Shown here: positions 26,054-32,913 of the stretch, in pieces
Position numbering within the stretch: position 1 is the first letter of the stretch
Layout: the number at the start of each line of letters is the position of its first letter
NCBI GenBank assembly: GCA_947172645.1
Contig: CAMWBY010000001.1
Location: forward strand, 1 to 64,000
Reading direction: 5' to 3'
DNA from: an uncultured Lachnospiraceae bacterium
Lineage (GTDB): Bacteria > Bacillota > Clostridia > Lachnospirales > Lachnospiraceae
DNA: 64,000 nt
Notes under the pieces: model-generated
What the model was told of the DNA's origin: nothing
The model's input: the letters and a program-made list of their open reading frames with translations, nothing else
The model's database searches: none
Position numbers and translations under genes: made by a program

Positions 26054-26751
26054 TGTAATCCCATCACTCCTCCCGCTACTGCGGGCCTTCCTGTTATTGG
26101 GTCTATCTGTTGTGGCTGCCACGCGGGTGCCGGCTGTTGGTATGCGCTTGGCATGGGCGGCTGTGCATAAGTTCCTGTGTATCCTGATTGCCCCATAGCC
26201 GGATACTGCCCCGCAGGCGCCATGTATGTATTGCTTCCTCCGAAGGCCTCCTCCGCGCTGACCCGGGCCGTAAGCGGCTCCCCGTCCTCAATCTTCTGTA
26301 CAGCATTAAGGCCGCATCCAATCCCTTTATTCATAGTATTGCTATAGGCATAAAAATTGACGTTAGCGCGGACATAGCATCCGCTGTACACATCAGCCGG
26401 GTTAATGATTTCATCCATGTCGAGCCCTACTATGGAAGGCTTTATTTTTGCGGATGCCCTCAGCACCATATGCCCCCTGCACTCTTCCCCAAAAGGCATC
26501 CCCGACGGCTGCGGCCCGTCCCCGTCATATATTGTCGTCTTGCACACAGGAGGGACATTCCCGCCGAATACTTTCTGTGCCCCTTCCTGCTTGGCTTTCT
26601 CAATCTCTGTATAAATGGCATTGATTGTCGCCACATCGGTCTTAGGTATCAGGAGGGCAATTGAATACTTAGGCTCCCCCTCTCCTAACGGTGTGTGTGG
26701 CTGAAAAATATGAACATAGCTAGCCCTGACCTTGCCTGTTGTAATTGCCAT
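26050..26751 (-). CDS. DUF2815 protein (phage ssDNA-binding protein, gp2.5-like)
   Basis: 233 aa from ATG 26751 (AAGGAGG 8 nt upstream); the track start is 30 codons too early. MAITTGKVRASYVHIFQPHTPLGEGEPKYSIALLIPKTD is the OB-fold start typical of DUF2815. The last 70 residues are Pro/Gln/Ala-rich (QPPMPSAYQQPAPAWQPQQ), a flexible tail as in single-stranded DNA-binding proteins. Near residue 165 it has RVSAEEAFGGSNTY, nearly identical to the C-terminal end of the DUF2800 protein encoded just upstream. Probably coats single-stranded DNA for the polymerase encoded next. Confidence 0.85.
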   Translation of the reverse strand: MAITTGKVRASYVHIFQPHTPLGEGEPKYSIALLIPKTDVATINAIYTEIEKAKQEGAQKVFGGNVPPVCKTTIYDGDGPQPSGMPFGEECRGHMVLRASAKIKPSIVGLDMDEIINPADVYSGCYVRANVNFYAYSNTMNKGIGCGLNAVQKIEDGEPLTARVSAEEAFGGSNTYMAPAGQYPAMGQSGYTGTYAQPPMPSAYQQPAPAWQPQQIDPITGRPAVAGGVMGLQ

Positions 26752-26764
26752 GTCTGTTTCCTCC

Positions 26765-28009
26765 TTATTCTTTGTATGTGTTTTCCCCGCCGAAAGCCTC
26801 TTCCGCCGACACAGTCTGCAAGACCATTGCCGGCCTTGCATCGTCCTCAGGCGCCAGTGCCGGCTTCCCTTGCGGCTTCACGATATATTTGGAAAGGATA
26901 TTCTGTTTGTCTTCTTTGCTCAGCGCCTTTTCCAATTCCCCTAATCCGATGGGTTCCCGTTTGTACAATACTGCCTCGTCATATCCCGCCTGCACCAGTT
27001 CCGCAAATGCCGCATCAGCATCCGAAAGCTTCCGGATGCTCTTGCCCTCGATAGCCTTCCATCCTGGCACCTCGCCGCCTGACACAATCCGTTCCAGGAT
27101 GATTTTTTCAAGCTTCTGCACCCATTCCTTTAAGAACATTGCCTTCTTTAGCAGTGCCCCTGCCTCTTCCCATGAGATAAGCGGAGGCAGCCTCTTCTGG
27201 TTCTGTTCCCCGTCCCAAGCATCCGCATGAAGCTCCATGTTATGTTCCACAGTGGCGCGGCACCTGCCGTAGGCTTTGCAGAAACTATTCTTGCAGTAAT
27301 TTTCTGTATCACCTTTGCAGTAGTCGGCCGGACGGAACTCCCCCTTCCCTTCCCAAGCCAGGTCGGCTGCGGGCCTGATTACTGTCTCGCCCCAGGAAAG
27401 CAGCTCTCTCATGGTTGTACGCCATGAAGAGTTCCGCGCCGTCCTGGGCTGCACGATATGTAAACAGACATTCTCGATATTAAACAGCATGCCAAATTCG
27501 TTATAGGCCCCTAATGCATACAATGACAGCTGCGGATTGTTTTCTGCCTTTTTGGGAACCCCTTTCCCGTACTTGAAGTCAATGACATGCAGCTCATTCC
27601 CATAGATTATGATGCAGTCACCTGTGCCAAACCCTTCTTTTGCCCACGGGCCATAATCAACCCTTTTTTCAACGGCTACAAATGGCTGCCCCGGGAACCC
27701 AAAAGCAGTACTTGAAACATAGTCGACATATTCATCCGTGTACCCATCCATCTCCGGCTCGTAAAGCTCTTCCTGCTGCAGCTTTTTCAGCCGGCTCTTG
27801 TATGTACGCTCGGTCATATTCTTATCTGTAAACAATTTCTGTAGCTTTAACTCACCTATACTGTGCGCAAGCGTGCCCCTCTTCGCGTCATCTGAACCCT
27901 CATCCGGTATGCTTGCCTCCAACCGTGCAGAGGGTGGACAATGTATCCACTTTTCTGCACTCGATGCAGACAGAAGGGCGTGCGTTCTCTCCTCTTTCTT
28001 CTTACCCAT
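26765..28009 (-). CDS. DUF2800 protein (PD-(D/E)xK nuclease of the replication module)
   Basis: 414 aa. The N-terminus HALLSASSAEKWIHCPPSARLE is the first Cys-containing region of Cas4/AddB-like nucleases. The catalytic core is KRGTLAHSIGE, GTGDCIIIYGNELHVIDFKYGKG (GxD and DxK residues), and the C-terminal Cys cluster is YCKNSFCKAYGRC, likely binding an iron-sulfur cluster. DUF2800 and DUF2815 genes are regularly adjacent in Firmicutes phages, suggesting a recombination pair. The last residues are TVSAEEAFGGENTYKE, echoing DUF2815. Its start codon overlaps the next gene's stop by one base. Confidence 0.85.
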   Translation of the reverse strand: MGKKKEERTHALLSASSAEKWIHCPPSARLEASIPDEGSDDAKRGTLAHSIGELKLQKLFTDKNMTERTYKSRLKKLQQEELYEPEMDGYTDEYVDYVSSTAFGFPGQPFVAVEKRVDYGPWAKEGFGTGDCIIIYGNELHVIDFKYGKGVPKKAENNPQLSLYALGAYNEFGMLFNIENVCLHIVQPRTARNSSWRTTMRELLSWGETVIRPAADLAWEGKGEFRPADYCKGDTENYCKNSFCKAYGRCRATVEHNMELHADAWDGEQNQKRLPPLISWEEAGALLKKAMFLKEWVQKLEKIILERIVSGGEVPGWKAIEGKSIRKLSDADAAFAELVQAGYDEAVLYKREPIGLGELEKALSKEDKQNILSKYIVKPQGKPALAPEDDARPAMVLQTVSAEEAFGGENTYKE

Positions 28010-28488
28010 CAGATTTGCGCACCTGCCTCCCTGAGCGCGATGGCAAATTCCCCGTAGCGCTCTTTAGGCAGTTCCGTCATCGCCTGGATGCCGAACCGCT
28101 GCAATGCTTCCACTACCTGCGGGAGCCTCCCTGTAGTGGAAAGCCCTGCCGCCGCCACCTGCAGCTGCTCCAACGTATACTCTGGTGCCACCGCTGTAGT
28201 TGGCAGGGCAGGTGCCATCACGCCTACCTGCATAGGCTGCCCCATAGGTGCACTAGGCTGCATCGGCGGCTGCCCGACAGGTGACCCATATGCCGGCATG
28301 GGTTGTCCATAATTCTGCGGGGATGGTATGGGCGCCGCGGATGCTTGGGGCTGCGCATGCCCCGGTGCCGGCAAATCTGGCTGCGACGCCGTGCTGCCCT
28401 GTTGGCCGCCTATCCCTGCAAGCATCCTTATTGCCTCTGTTAACTCCTTAATCCCTTCCACTGCAATCCTGATTTTAAATTCGTTCAT
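28009..28488 (-). CDS. phage protein with P/Q/A-rich linker
   Basis: 159 aa from ATG 28488 (GGAG 7 nt upstream). The N-terminal 25 residues (MNEFKIRIAVEGIKELTEAIRMLAG) and the C-terminal 55 (EYTLEQLQVAAAGLSTTGRLPQVVEALQRFGIQAM) are folded-looking helical parts joined by about 75 residues rich in Pro, Gln, Ala and Gly. The C-terminal part resembles helical tails of small phage replication-module proteins (sometimes mislabelled rRNA biogenesis Rrp5). It lies between the XRE regulator (14-nt overlap) and the nuclease. Function unknown; the flexible linker suggests an adaptor. Confidence 0.6.
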   Translation of the reverse strand: MNEFKIRIAVEGIKELTEAIRMLAGIGGQQGSTASQPDLPAPGHAQPQASAAPIPSPQNYGQPMPAYGSPVGQPPMQPSAPMGQPMQVGVMAPALPTTAVAPEYTLEQLQVAAAGLSTTGRLPQVVEALQRFGIQAMTELPKERYGEFAIALREAGAQI

Positions 28489-29005
28489 CGTAAGTCTCCT
28501 CTCCTGCGCTATGGCTAGCGCTTTCATATTTACTGGTGGTTACTTGGTTATTCGGTTTTATGTACGTGCTTTGGATGCCGTCTATGGGTATGCCAGTTAT
28601 CTCCGTGAACTTATTGGCGTATATACAGTATGACCATCTCGTTGACGTCTTAACTGCCGACCCGAACTCAAACCCCTTGCGTCCCTCCCGCAGGCCCTTT
28701 CTGACATAATCGACGCTCTTATGCATCAGCGCTGCCGCATCTTCACACCTTAATTTATTCTTATACAGGCCAGGCATCCTCCTGGTGACCCCATCGCCCG
28801 CCACTGGAATCCCTGGGAAGCCTTCCAGGTCATCCACCGTAACGCCTAACGCCGAGGCTATGGCTTCTATGCGCCCCTGTGACGGCCTGTTTATGTCGTT
28901 TATGTACTGGCTGACTGCCGCTTTGCTGAATCCTGTTTTCTCTGCCAAAGCAGCCCCTGTAATGCCCTTTTCCTGCATAATTCTTTTCATGTTTTCTGCT
29001 AACAT
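28475..29005 (-). CDS. XRE-family phage regulator with second DNA-binding-like domain
   Basis: 176 aa. Residues 1-60 are an XRE helix-turn-helix (MKRIMQEKGITGAALAEKTGFSKAAVSQYINDINRPSQGRIEAIASAL). Residues 75-150 read RCEDAAALMHKSVDYVRKGLREGRKGFEFGSAVKTSTRWSYCIYANKF, a MerR/excisionase-like second domain. It is the first gene of the minus-strand replication operon, so it may control early genes or act as Cro-like regulator. AGGAGG lies 16 nt before the ATG, longer than normal; the internal ATG at codon 6 has no better site. Confidence 0.75.
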   Translation of the reverse strand: MLAENMKRIMQEKGITGAALAEKTGFSKAAVSQYINDINRPSQGRIEAIASALGVTVDDLEGFPGIPVAGDGVTRRMPGLYKNKLRCEDAAALMHKSVDYVRKGLREGRKGFEFGSAVKTSTRWSYCIYANKFTEITGIPIDGIQSTYIKPNNQVTTSKYESASHSAGEETYDERI

Positions 29006-29300
29006 AATTTATTCTTGGCTGCCTCCTTGCGTTGAAAATTTTTTATCCAGTTTCCAATATCTTTAGCTTCTCTCGCCGGCTCATCTGGCTATCTGTACTT
29101 TGACAAGCTTCCAGAAAACTATCCAGACGATGCCACAACCCTGACTGTTGAAGTAAGCACCAATCGTGGGCGGGCAATGAAAATGAAATTGTCGGTTCCG
29201 AATTGATAAATCGCTTTACTTCGTACACCTTTCTTGCCTCCCTCCTATACCGGCTTCCACATCTAAAGCAGCAATAATTTAATCCGCTTATTCTGATTGC

Positions 29301-29329
29301 TTGAATGTTCATTTTGATAATGCTAAGAT
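29301..29329 (+). promoter_or_regulatory. promoter A of a three-copy promoter family
   Basis: TTGAAT, 17 bp, TAAGAT. The spacer and downstream sequence align with promoters B (29683) and C (30662): all share a TTT-rich core, GATwATGsTAA and TTTATyyATC. It precedes a small plus-strand ORF. Confidence 0.5.
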
Positions 29330-29369
29330 TTATTTATCTAATCAGAATATAGTGGGGGCGCATTGTAAA

Positions 29370-29525
29370 TTGCCCTTATGTAAGGGGGGGAGTGATAATA
29401 CGGAAAAGAAATACGTGTATTCTGTCGAAGGGGCCAAAACTCTTAGACAACAAGGATATACGCTATGGGCTATGCCATATTTCGAATATGGCGACGGCCC
29501 CATCTTGTATATCATGGCTAAGTAA
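29370..29525 (+). CDS. hypothetical small phage protein
   Basis: The track ORF begins at 29301, but that position is the -35 of promoter A, so the start must be downstream. A TTG at 29370 behind GGGGGCG is the best candidate; no ATG exists in frame. The C-terminal part KKYVYSVEGAKTLRQQGYTLWAMPYFEYGDGPILYIMAK looks like real protein with aromatic, structured character. Function unknown. It belongs to a set of three small plus-strand ORFs with related promoters, running against the surrounding minus-strand genes. Confidence 0.4.
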   Translation: MPLCKGGSDNTEKKYVYSVEGAKTLRQQGYTLWAMPYFEYGDGPILYIMAK

Positions 29526-29682
29526 CATTTAGCACGTAACTGCTAACCATCCTCCAACACAATGCGCCCTCACTAGATTCTGATTGGCTCCTCTGCTTCG
29601 CCTCCCTTCTTTCTGCCCAACTCATTAACTGAAAAAAGTACCCTACAAATTCTGTTTTGCCTATGTTTAGCGTATATGAATC

Positions 29683-29711
29683 TTGAACATTTCTTTCGAT
29701 TATGGTAATAT
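29683..29711 (+). promoter_or_regulatory. promoter B of the three-copy family
   Basis: TTGAAC, 17 bp (ATTTCTTTCGATTATGG), TAATAT, followed by TTATCCATCAA. The ATG of the Cys-rich small gene lies 36 nt downstream of the -10. Confidence 0.65.
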
Positions 29712-29746
29712 TTATCCATCAAAATCAAATAAGAAAGGAACAAAAC

Positions 29747-29962
29747 ATGGGTTTAATTTACTACTTCAACAACAATGAAGACGAGCATGGTTTGCATGAG
29801 ATACATACGGAAAATTGCAAATACCTTCCAGAAGAACCGAACCGGACTAAAATCGGTTCGTGTACTAATTGCTCTCACGCTCTTATGAATGCTAGCATTA
29901 AATATCCAAACATGAAATTTGACGGCTGCCGTCATTGCTGCCCCGAGTGCCATAAGGGCTGA
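29747..29962 (+). CDS. small Cys/His-rich phage protein
   Basis: 71 aa from ATG 29747 (AAAGGA 7 nt upstream; the track start precedes the promoter -10). Cysteines and histidines form several possible zinc knuckles: HTENCKYLP, SCTNCSHA and DGCRHCCPECHKG. Similar short proteins ending in a DGCxxCCPxCH motif occur in Clostridia genomes without known function. It is driven by promoter B and lies on the plus strand between minus-strand small genes, so it may be expressed in the lysogen. Confidence 0.6.
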   Translation: MGLIYYFNNNEDEHGLHEIHTENCKYLPEEPNRTKIGSCTNCSHALMNASIKYPNMKFDGCRHCCPECHKG

Positions 29963-29976
29963 TTCCTGGAACTGAT

Positions 29977-30168
29977 TCAGCCCCCACCTTTATTCAGCAG
30001 CGCTTGTTCTCGGTAAAATTCCCGGACATCCTCGCATGCATTGTCAAGGTCCTGCAGTGTCATTTGATTATCCACCATACAATGTATAATCTTGTCCTCA
30101 AGAATAAGCCGCTTTTTTACTGCCGCGACCAAGGCCAAATTATCAACCGTAGAGGCATTTATTTCCAT
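29977..30168 (-). CDS. small phage protein, paralogue of the upstream ORF
   Basis: 63 aa from the ATG at 30168 (GGAGG 7 nt upstream; the track ATG is too close to the ribosome site). The helical stretch IHCMVDNQMTLQDLDNACED, then VREFYREQALLNK, aligns with YFMQDNELPMIYLDKVYEDM, then QEGFRRDGLIKR, of the neighbouring gene: M-DN, LD, ED, E, R and L are shared. The pair probably arose by duplication. Function unknown; no DNA-binding motif is evident. Confidence 0.55.
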   Translation of the reverse strand: MEINASTVDNLALVAAVKKRLILEDKIIHCMVDNQMTLQDLDNACEDVREFYREQALLNKGGG

Positions 30169-30170
30169 CG

Positions 30171-30362
30171 TCATTCCTCCCTCGTTCTAGGTACATTCCG
30201 CCGTTTAATTAGCCCATCCCTCCTGAATCCTTCCTGCATATCCTCATAAACCTTGTCAAGGTATATCATTGGAAGTTCATTATCCTGCATAAAATAAAGG
30301 ACGGTGTTATACAGGTCACAGTATTTGTTTTCATCCAAAGAGCGGTAGTCTGGTTTTCCCAT
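30171..30362 (-). CDS. small phage protein, paralogue of the downstream ORF
   Basis: 63 aa, MGKPDYRSLDENKYCDLYNTVLYFMQDNELPMIYLDKVYEDMQEG, with AAGGGGG 6 nt upstream. It is charged and helical, and related to the ORF at 29977. It follows the XRE gene at 30381 by 18 nt, so both are in one minus-strand operon with the upstream small regulators. Function unknown. Confidence 0.55.
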   Translation of the reverse strand: MGKPDYRSLDENKYCDLYNTVLYFMQDNELPMIYLDKVYEDMQEGFRRDGLIKRRNVPRTREE

Positions 30363-30380
30363 TTTCTTCCCCCTTCCCTC

Positions 30381-30602
30381 CTATACCGGCTTCCGTGGCT
30401 CATACCGAGTTCGCAATTCGTTTGGCGAAATCTCCATAGCTTCGCATAAATCGTACAATTCATTAGCCTCCAATTTTCTTTTTTTACTCAATATCATAGA
30501 TAAGACAACAGGGGACATATTTGCTTTCGCGGCAATAGCTGACTGAGTGAAGCATCTTTCTTTTACTGCCATCTTTATATTGTCTCTTACATCGAAGCTC
30601 AA
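30381..30602 (-). CDS. small XRE-family regulator
   Basis: 73 aa beginning at a TTG (30602) with AGGAGG 9 nt upstream. Residues 8-60 form a helix-turn-helix: MAVKERCFTQSAIAAKANMSPVVLSMILSKKRKLEANELYDLCEAMEISPNEL. The short length and lack of an oligomerisation domain fit a Cro-type or accessory regulator of the lytic operon. The stop region (AAGCCGGTATAGGAGGGA) is repeated exactly at 29239-29258. Confidence 0.7.
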   Translation of the reverse strand: MSFDVRDNIKMAVKERCFTQSAIAAKANMSPVVLSMILSKKRKLEANELYDLCEAMEISPNELRTRYEPRKPV

Positions 30603-30661
30603 TTAATAATTCCTCCTTTCATATATTTGCAAAATCTCTGGGGTCAACGCATTCAAAAAAC

Positions 30662-30690
30662 TTGTAATTTCTTTCGGATTATGGTAAGGT
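30662..30690 (+). promoter_or_regulatory. promoter C of the three-copy family
   Basis: TTGTAA, 17 bp (TTTCTTTCGGATTATGG), TAAGGT, then TTTTTCATCAA. The spacer matches promoter B at nearly every position. It precedes the ORF at 30725. Confidence 0.55.
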
Positions 30691-30724
30691 TTTTCATCAA
30701 TTATCAAGGAAAGGACAACTCGCA

Positions 30725-30922
30725 ATGAATAAACCTTTAGAAAACTTATATTCCTACCTGCTTGCACACAGGGAAGAAGTATTAACGGATATTGACTGCA
30801 TAAATAATGTGGAAGGTGTCAATCCTGAAAACATCATGCAATTACTGGAAGCCTTGCAATCCAAAAGAAAAATACGCCTGGACTGTGATTCATACATACG
30901 TCCTTCCATAACAGTCATTTGA
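30725..30922 (+). CDS. hypothetical small phage protein
   Basis: 65 aa, MNKPLENLYSYLLAHREEVLTDIDCINNVEGVNPENIMQLLEALQSKRKIRL, with AAAGGA 9 nt before the ATG and promoter C 35 nt upstream. The pattern is helical with a possible winged-helix end (KRKIRLDCDSYIRPSITVI). It is convergent with, and overlaps by 8 nt, the end of the minus-strand ORF at 30915. Function unknown. Confidence 0.5.
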   Translation: MNKPLENLYSYLLAHREEVLTDIDCINNVEGVNPENIMQLLEALQSKRKIRLDCDSYIRPSITVI

Positions 30923-31169
30923 CTTTCTTCTTTTTCAGCCGCTGATGCCGACTTGTTACGAGGTCGGTATCAGCCCGCCATGGTTTCACTTCATCCAAGG
31001 ATGCGGCATAGGGTGCTATTGATAAATCCAGCACTGGTTCCTTACCTCCTTCTGCCCTAAAAGTGACGCTTTTCACCCCGTTAATGTCCCTGCCATCCAA
31101 ATACACGTTGGTACTCTTCCCGTAGCAGTCTATACGCATATCAGGGAAAGGCAGTTTTTTCTTCTTCAT
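30915..31169 (-). CDS. hypothetical small phage protein
   Basis: 84 aa, basic at both ends (MKKKKLPF and RLKKKKVK). The core DCYGKSTNVYLDGRDINGVKSVTFRAEGGKEPVLDLSIA is a short beta-sheet pattern seen in small early phage proteins (an xVyldGkxIxGVxsVxF type motif). AGGGG lies 10 nt upstream of the ATG. It sits in the minus-strand operon downstream of the divergent switch. Function unknown. Confidence 0.55.
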   Translation of the reverse strand: MKKKKLPFPDMRIDCYGKSTNVYLDGRDINGVKSVTFRAEGGKEPVLDLSIAPYAASLDEVKPWRADTDLVTSRHQRLKKKKVK

Positions 31170-31219
31170 TTCGTTTCGCCCCTTTCATTACCTCAACGGT
31201 ATCCAAAGCCTTACGTTAT

Positions 31220-31439
31220 CTATACTGGATTTTGAATTTTTACATCACTTAATCCAAGCAAATAGTCAGTATTGGCATTACATAATACTGCCATTTTAAT
31301 TAAAATGGTACTCGGAATAGGATTAGTTCCGTTAATCCAGTTGTAGTACGTTTTCGTGGAAATACCCAGTTTTTTTTGCAAAATCTTCTTTTGATAAGCC
31401 CATCCGTCCTCTTTCTGCTTCTATATTTGAGTATTTCAA
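31220..31439 (-). pseudogene. XRE-family regulator split by one base in an A8 run
   Basis: Not in the ORF track. From a TTG at 31439 (GGAGGTGAT 3-7 nt upstream) the frame reads LKYSNIEAERGRMGLSKEDFAKK and then meets an A8 run (plus-strand T8 at 31370-31377). Dropping one A restores LGISTKTYYNWINGTNPIPS, continuing to TDYLLGLSDVKIQNPV and a TAG at 31220. Together they make a normal 72-aa XRE regulator. It is either a frameshifted pseudogene, a sequencing error in a homopolymer, or a gene expressed by transcriptional slippage. Confidence 0.7.
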
Positions 31440-31475
31440 TTTATCACCTCCATTACGCGTTTTGCGAAACTATGT

Positions 31476-31568
31476 CTATATGATATTCTTTTGAAAGGAA
31501 TCCGCCCATTCTTCCTTTGTGTATATTTTCCGCCCGCCAGAACGTGGTTCTGTTTCTTTTTTATTCAT
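31476..31568 (-). CDS. 30-codon small ORF after the divergent regulator
   Basis: MNKKETEPRSGGRKIYTKEEWADSFQKNII, too short for the track. Its ATG overlaps the TAA region of the upstream XRE gene and it ends before the split XRE gene. GAAGGAA is close to the ATG, so translation would depend on coupling. The KEEWADSF helix gives it a protein-like look. Function unknown. Confidence 0.35.
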   Translation of the reverse strand: MNKKETEPRSGGRKIYTKEEWADSFQKNII

Positions 31569-31788
31569 TTCCTTCGTTATTTCCTTCTTTGTCTGCAAAA
31601 TCTATTGGATTAACATTGAGGAATTTACAGAGCTTAATCAATTCTTTCCCTTTTATGTCTCTCTTTTTTGACCTATTTTTAAGGCTGTCATATAAAGCCA
31701 TATATGGGATTCCTGTTCTACGAGAGACTACTGTAAGCGCGATACCTTTATCATCTATGCACTTAGAAAGGTTCTCCTCTAAAGTCAT
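31561..31788 (-). CDS. XRE-family regulator, lytic-side arm of the divergent switch
   Basis: 75 aa from ATG 31788 (GGGGGTGAT 4 nt upstream; the track start is earlier). MTLEENLSKCIDDKGIALTVVSRRTGIPYMALYDSLKNRSKKRDIKGKELIKLCKFL is a helix-turn-helix of the small XRE type. The gene diverges from the repressor gene at 31953; both promoters lie in the 165-bp region between them. This is the layout of a Cro-like protein in a temperate switch, although it could also be an antirepressor or accessory regulator. Confidence 0.75.
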   Translation of the reverse strand: MTLEENLSKCIDDKGIALTVVSRRTGIPYMALYDSLKNRSKKRDIKGKELIKLCKFLNVNPIDFADKEGNNEGNE

Positions 31789-31843
31789 GCAATCACCCCC
31801 TCCGCACACACGTTTTGTTTATATCGATTTTTTCGTTATATCC

Positions 31844-31872
31844 AGTATAATATCGGTTTATTCGATTGTCAA
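31844..31872 (-). promoter_or_regulatory. minus-strand promoter of the phage switch
   Basis: TTGACA (complement of 31867-31872), 17 bp, TATACT (complement of 31844-31849), reading away from the repressor. TCG-containing half-sites (TTCGTTATA, ATCGGTTTATTCGAT, TAACGAG) surround it and are probable operators. Confidence 0.75.
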
Positions 31873-31902
31873 TATCTTTTAACGAGTTTCTCAATATTTT
31901 TA

Positions 31903-31930
31903 TTGACACGCTAACATTATTCGTTATAAT
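31903..31930 (+). promoter_or_regulatory. repressor promoter of the phage switch
   Basis: TTGACA (31903-31908), 16 bp, TATAAT (31925-31930). ATTCGTTATAAT overlaps the -10 and resembles the operator-like TTCGTTATA near the opposite promoter. The repressor ATG follows after AGGAGGTGAT. Confidence 0.75.
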
Positions 31931-31952
31931 GAAAGTATCAGGAGGTGATTGT

Positions 31953-32387
31953 ATGGCCAGTAAAGATTTTTCTAACATATTAAAATCTTTACGTTTAAAA
32001 GCTGGATATAGCCAAAAAGATGTATATGAACATTTTAAGATTCCCCAATCTACGTTTAGCTCTTGGGAGGTTGGTAAATCGGAACCCTCGGGAGAAATGC
32101 TTATAAAACTGTGTGAATTCTATAAATGCGATATGATAAAAGAATTCTCATCAAATAATGATTTAAATTATTTAGAATGGGAACTAATTGAAAAATACCG
32201 CTCCCTTGACCCCCACGGCAAGGAGATGGTGGACTTTACCCTGCAGAAAGAATGGGAACGCTCGATTAATATTAAAAGTACGCCGGATTACCTTAAGCCC
32301 GTAGCAGCGCGCAATGACTACGAAAACGAGCCGGGCCAGGAAGAGAAAATGCGTGAGGACGTTTCCAATCTTAAGAAGCCCAATTAA
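31953..32387 (+). CDS. CI-like phage repressor (XRE family)
   Basis: 144 aa from ATG 31953 (AGGAGGTGAT 3-9 nt upstream; the track start lies before the promoter). Residues 5-62 are the helix-turn-helix: FSNILKSLRLKAGYSQKDVYEHFKIPQSTFSSWEVGKSEPSGEMLIKLCEFY. The C-terminal half (ELIEKYRSLDPHGKEMVDFTLQKEWERS) is a helical oligomerisation-like region without a LexA-type autoprotease. It precedes an ImmA/IrrE-like gene by 34 nt, the usual repressor plus metalloprotease pair, in which induction comes through proteolysis or inactivation by that partner. Confidence 0.8.
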   Translation: MASKDFSNILKSLRLKAGYSQKDVYEHFKIPQSTFSSWEVGKSEPSGEMLIKLCEFYKCDMIKEFSSNNDLNYLEWELIEKYRSLDPHGKEMVDFTLQKEWERSINIKSTPDYLKPVAARNDYENEPGQEEKMREDVSNLKKPN

Positions 32388-32421
32388 AATATCCGCTTAT
32401 CTTACTTTTGGAGGTACTGCA

Positions 32422-32886
32422 TTGAACTATGATGATTTATTAGAGGAAAGCGCGTCAAATGACGTTTATGTGATAGAGAATGCGGATTTTAAGTCAAAAG
32501 CCGATGGGCTTATTAACGGAAGCGTAATTGGCATAAATAAGGACATCCGCACCTGCCGGAAGCGTGCCTGCGTGCTTGCTGAGGAACTTGGCCATTACCA
32601 CACTACCGTAGGCGACATCATCGGCCAGCCTAGCTTGTCAGCCCGCAAACAGGAACTCCGTGCGCGGATGTGGGCGTATAACCGCTTAATTGGGCTCCAC
32701 GGGATTGTAGATTCCTATAGGCACGGGTGCTGTTCCCTGCATGACACCGCTGAGCATTTAGATGTCACGGAAGAGTTTCTGTGCGAAGCGCTGTTGGCCT
32801 ACAAGGAGAAATACGGCATATACGCAGCCATCGACAATTACGTTATCTATTTCGAGCCATCCTTGGGTGTGTTTGAATTAGTATAA
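32422..32886 (+). CDS. ImmA/IrrE-like protein (repressor partner)
   Basis: 154 aa from a TTG at 32422 with GGAGG 7 nt upstream. The track start is inside the repressor gene. CVLAEELGHYHTTVGDI near residue 60 corresponds to the metal motif HExxH of ImmA/IrrE peptidases but begins EELGH, so the first His is Glu; this variant is common in phage versions. The remaining part (ELRARMWAYNRLIGLHGIVDSYRHGCCSLHDTAEHLDVTEEFLCEAL) is the usual C-terminal helical region. Likely needed to relieve repression by the upstream repressor. Confidence 0.8.
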   Translation: MNYDDLLEESASNDVYVIENADFKSKADGLINGSVIGINKDIRTCRKRACVLAEELGHYHTTVGDIIGQPSLSARKQELRARMWAYNRLIGLHGIVDSYRHGCCSLHDTAEHLDVTEEFLCEALLAYKEKYGIYAAIDNYVIYFEPSLGVFELV

Positions 32887-32913
32887 AAATTCTAAAGAAA
32901 AGAGATTACAGAG

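Noticed and set aside
29043-29312. 89-aa minus-strand ORF upstream of the replication-operon regulator
   Set aside because: No good ribosome site, odd composition, includes the 20-bp repeat, and overlaps promoter A on the other strand. The stretch 29006-29300 shows no supported gene.
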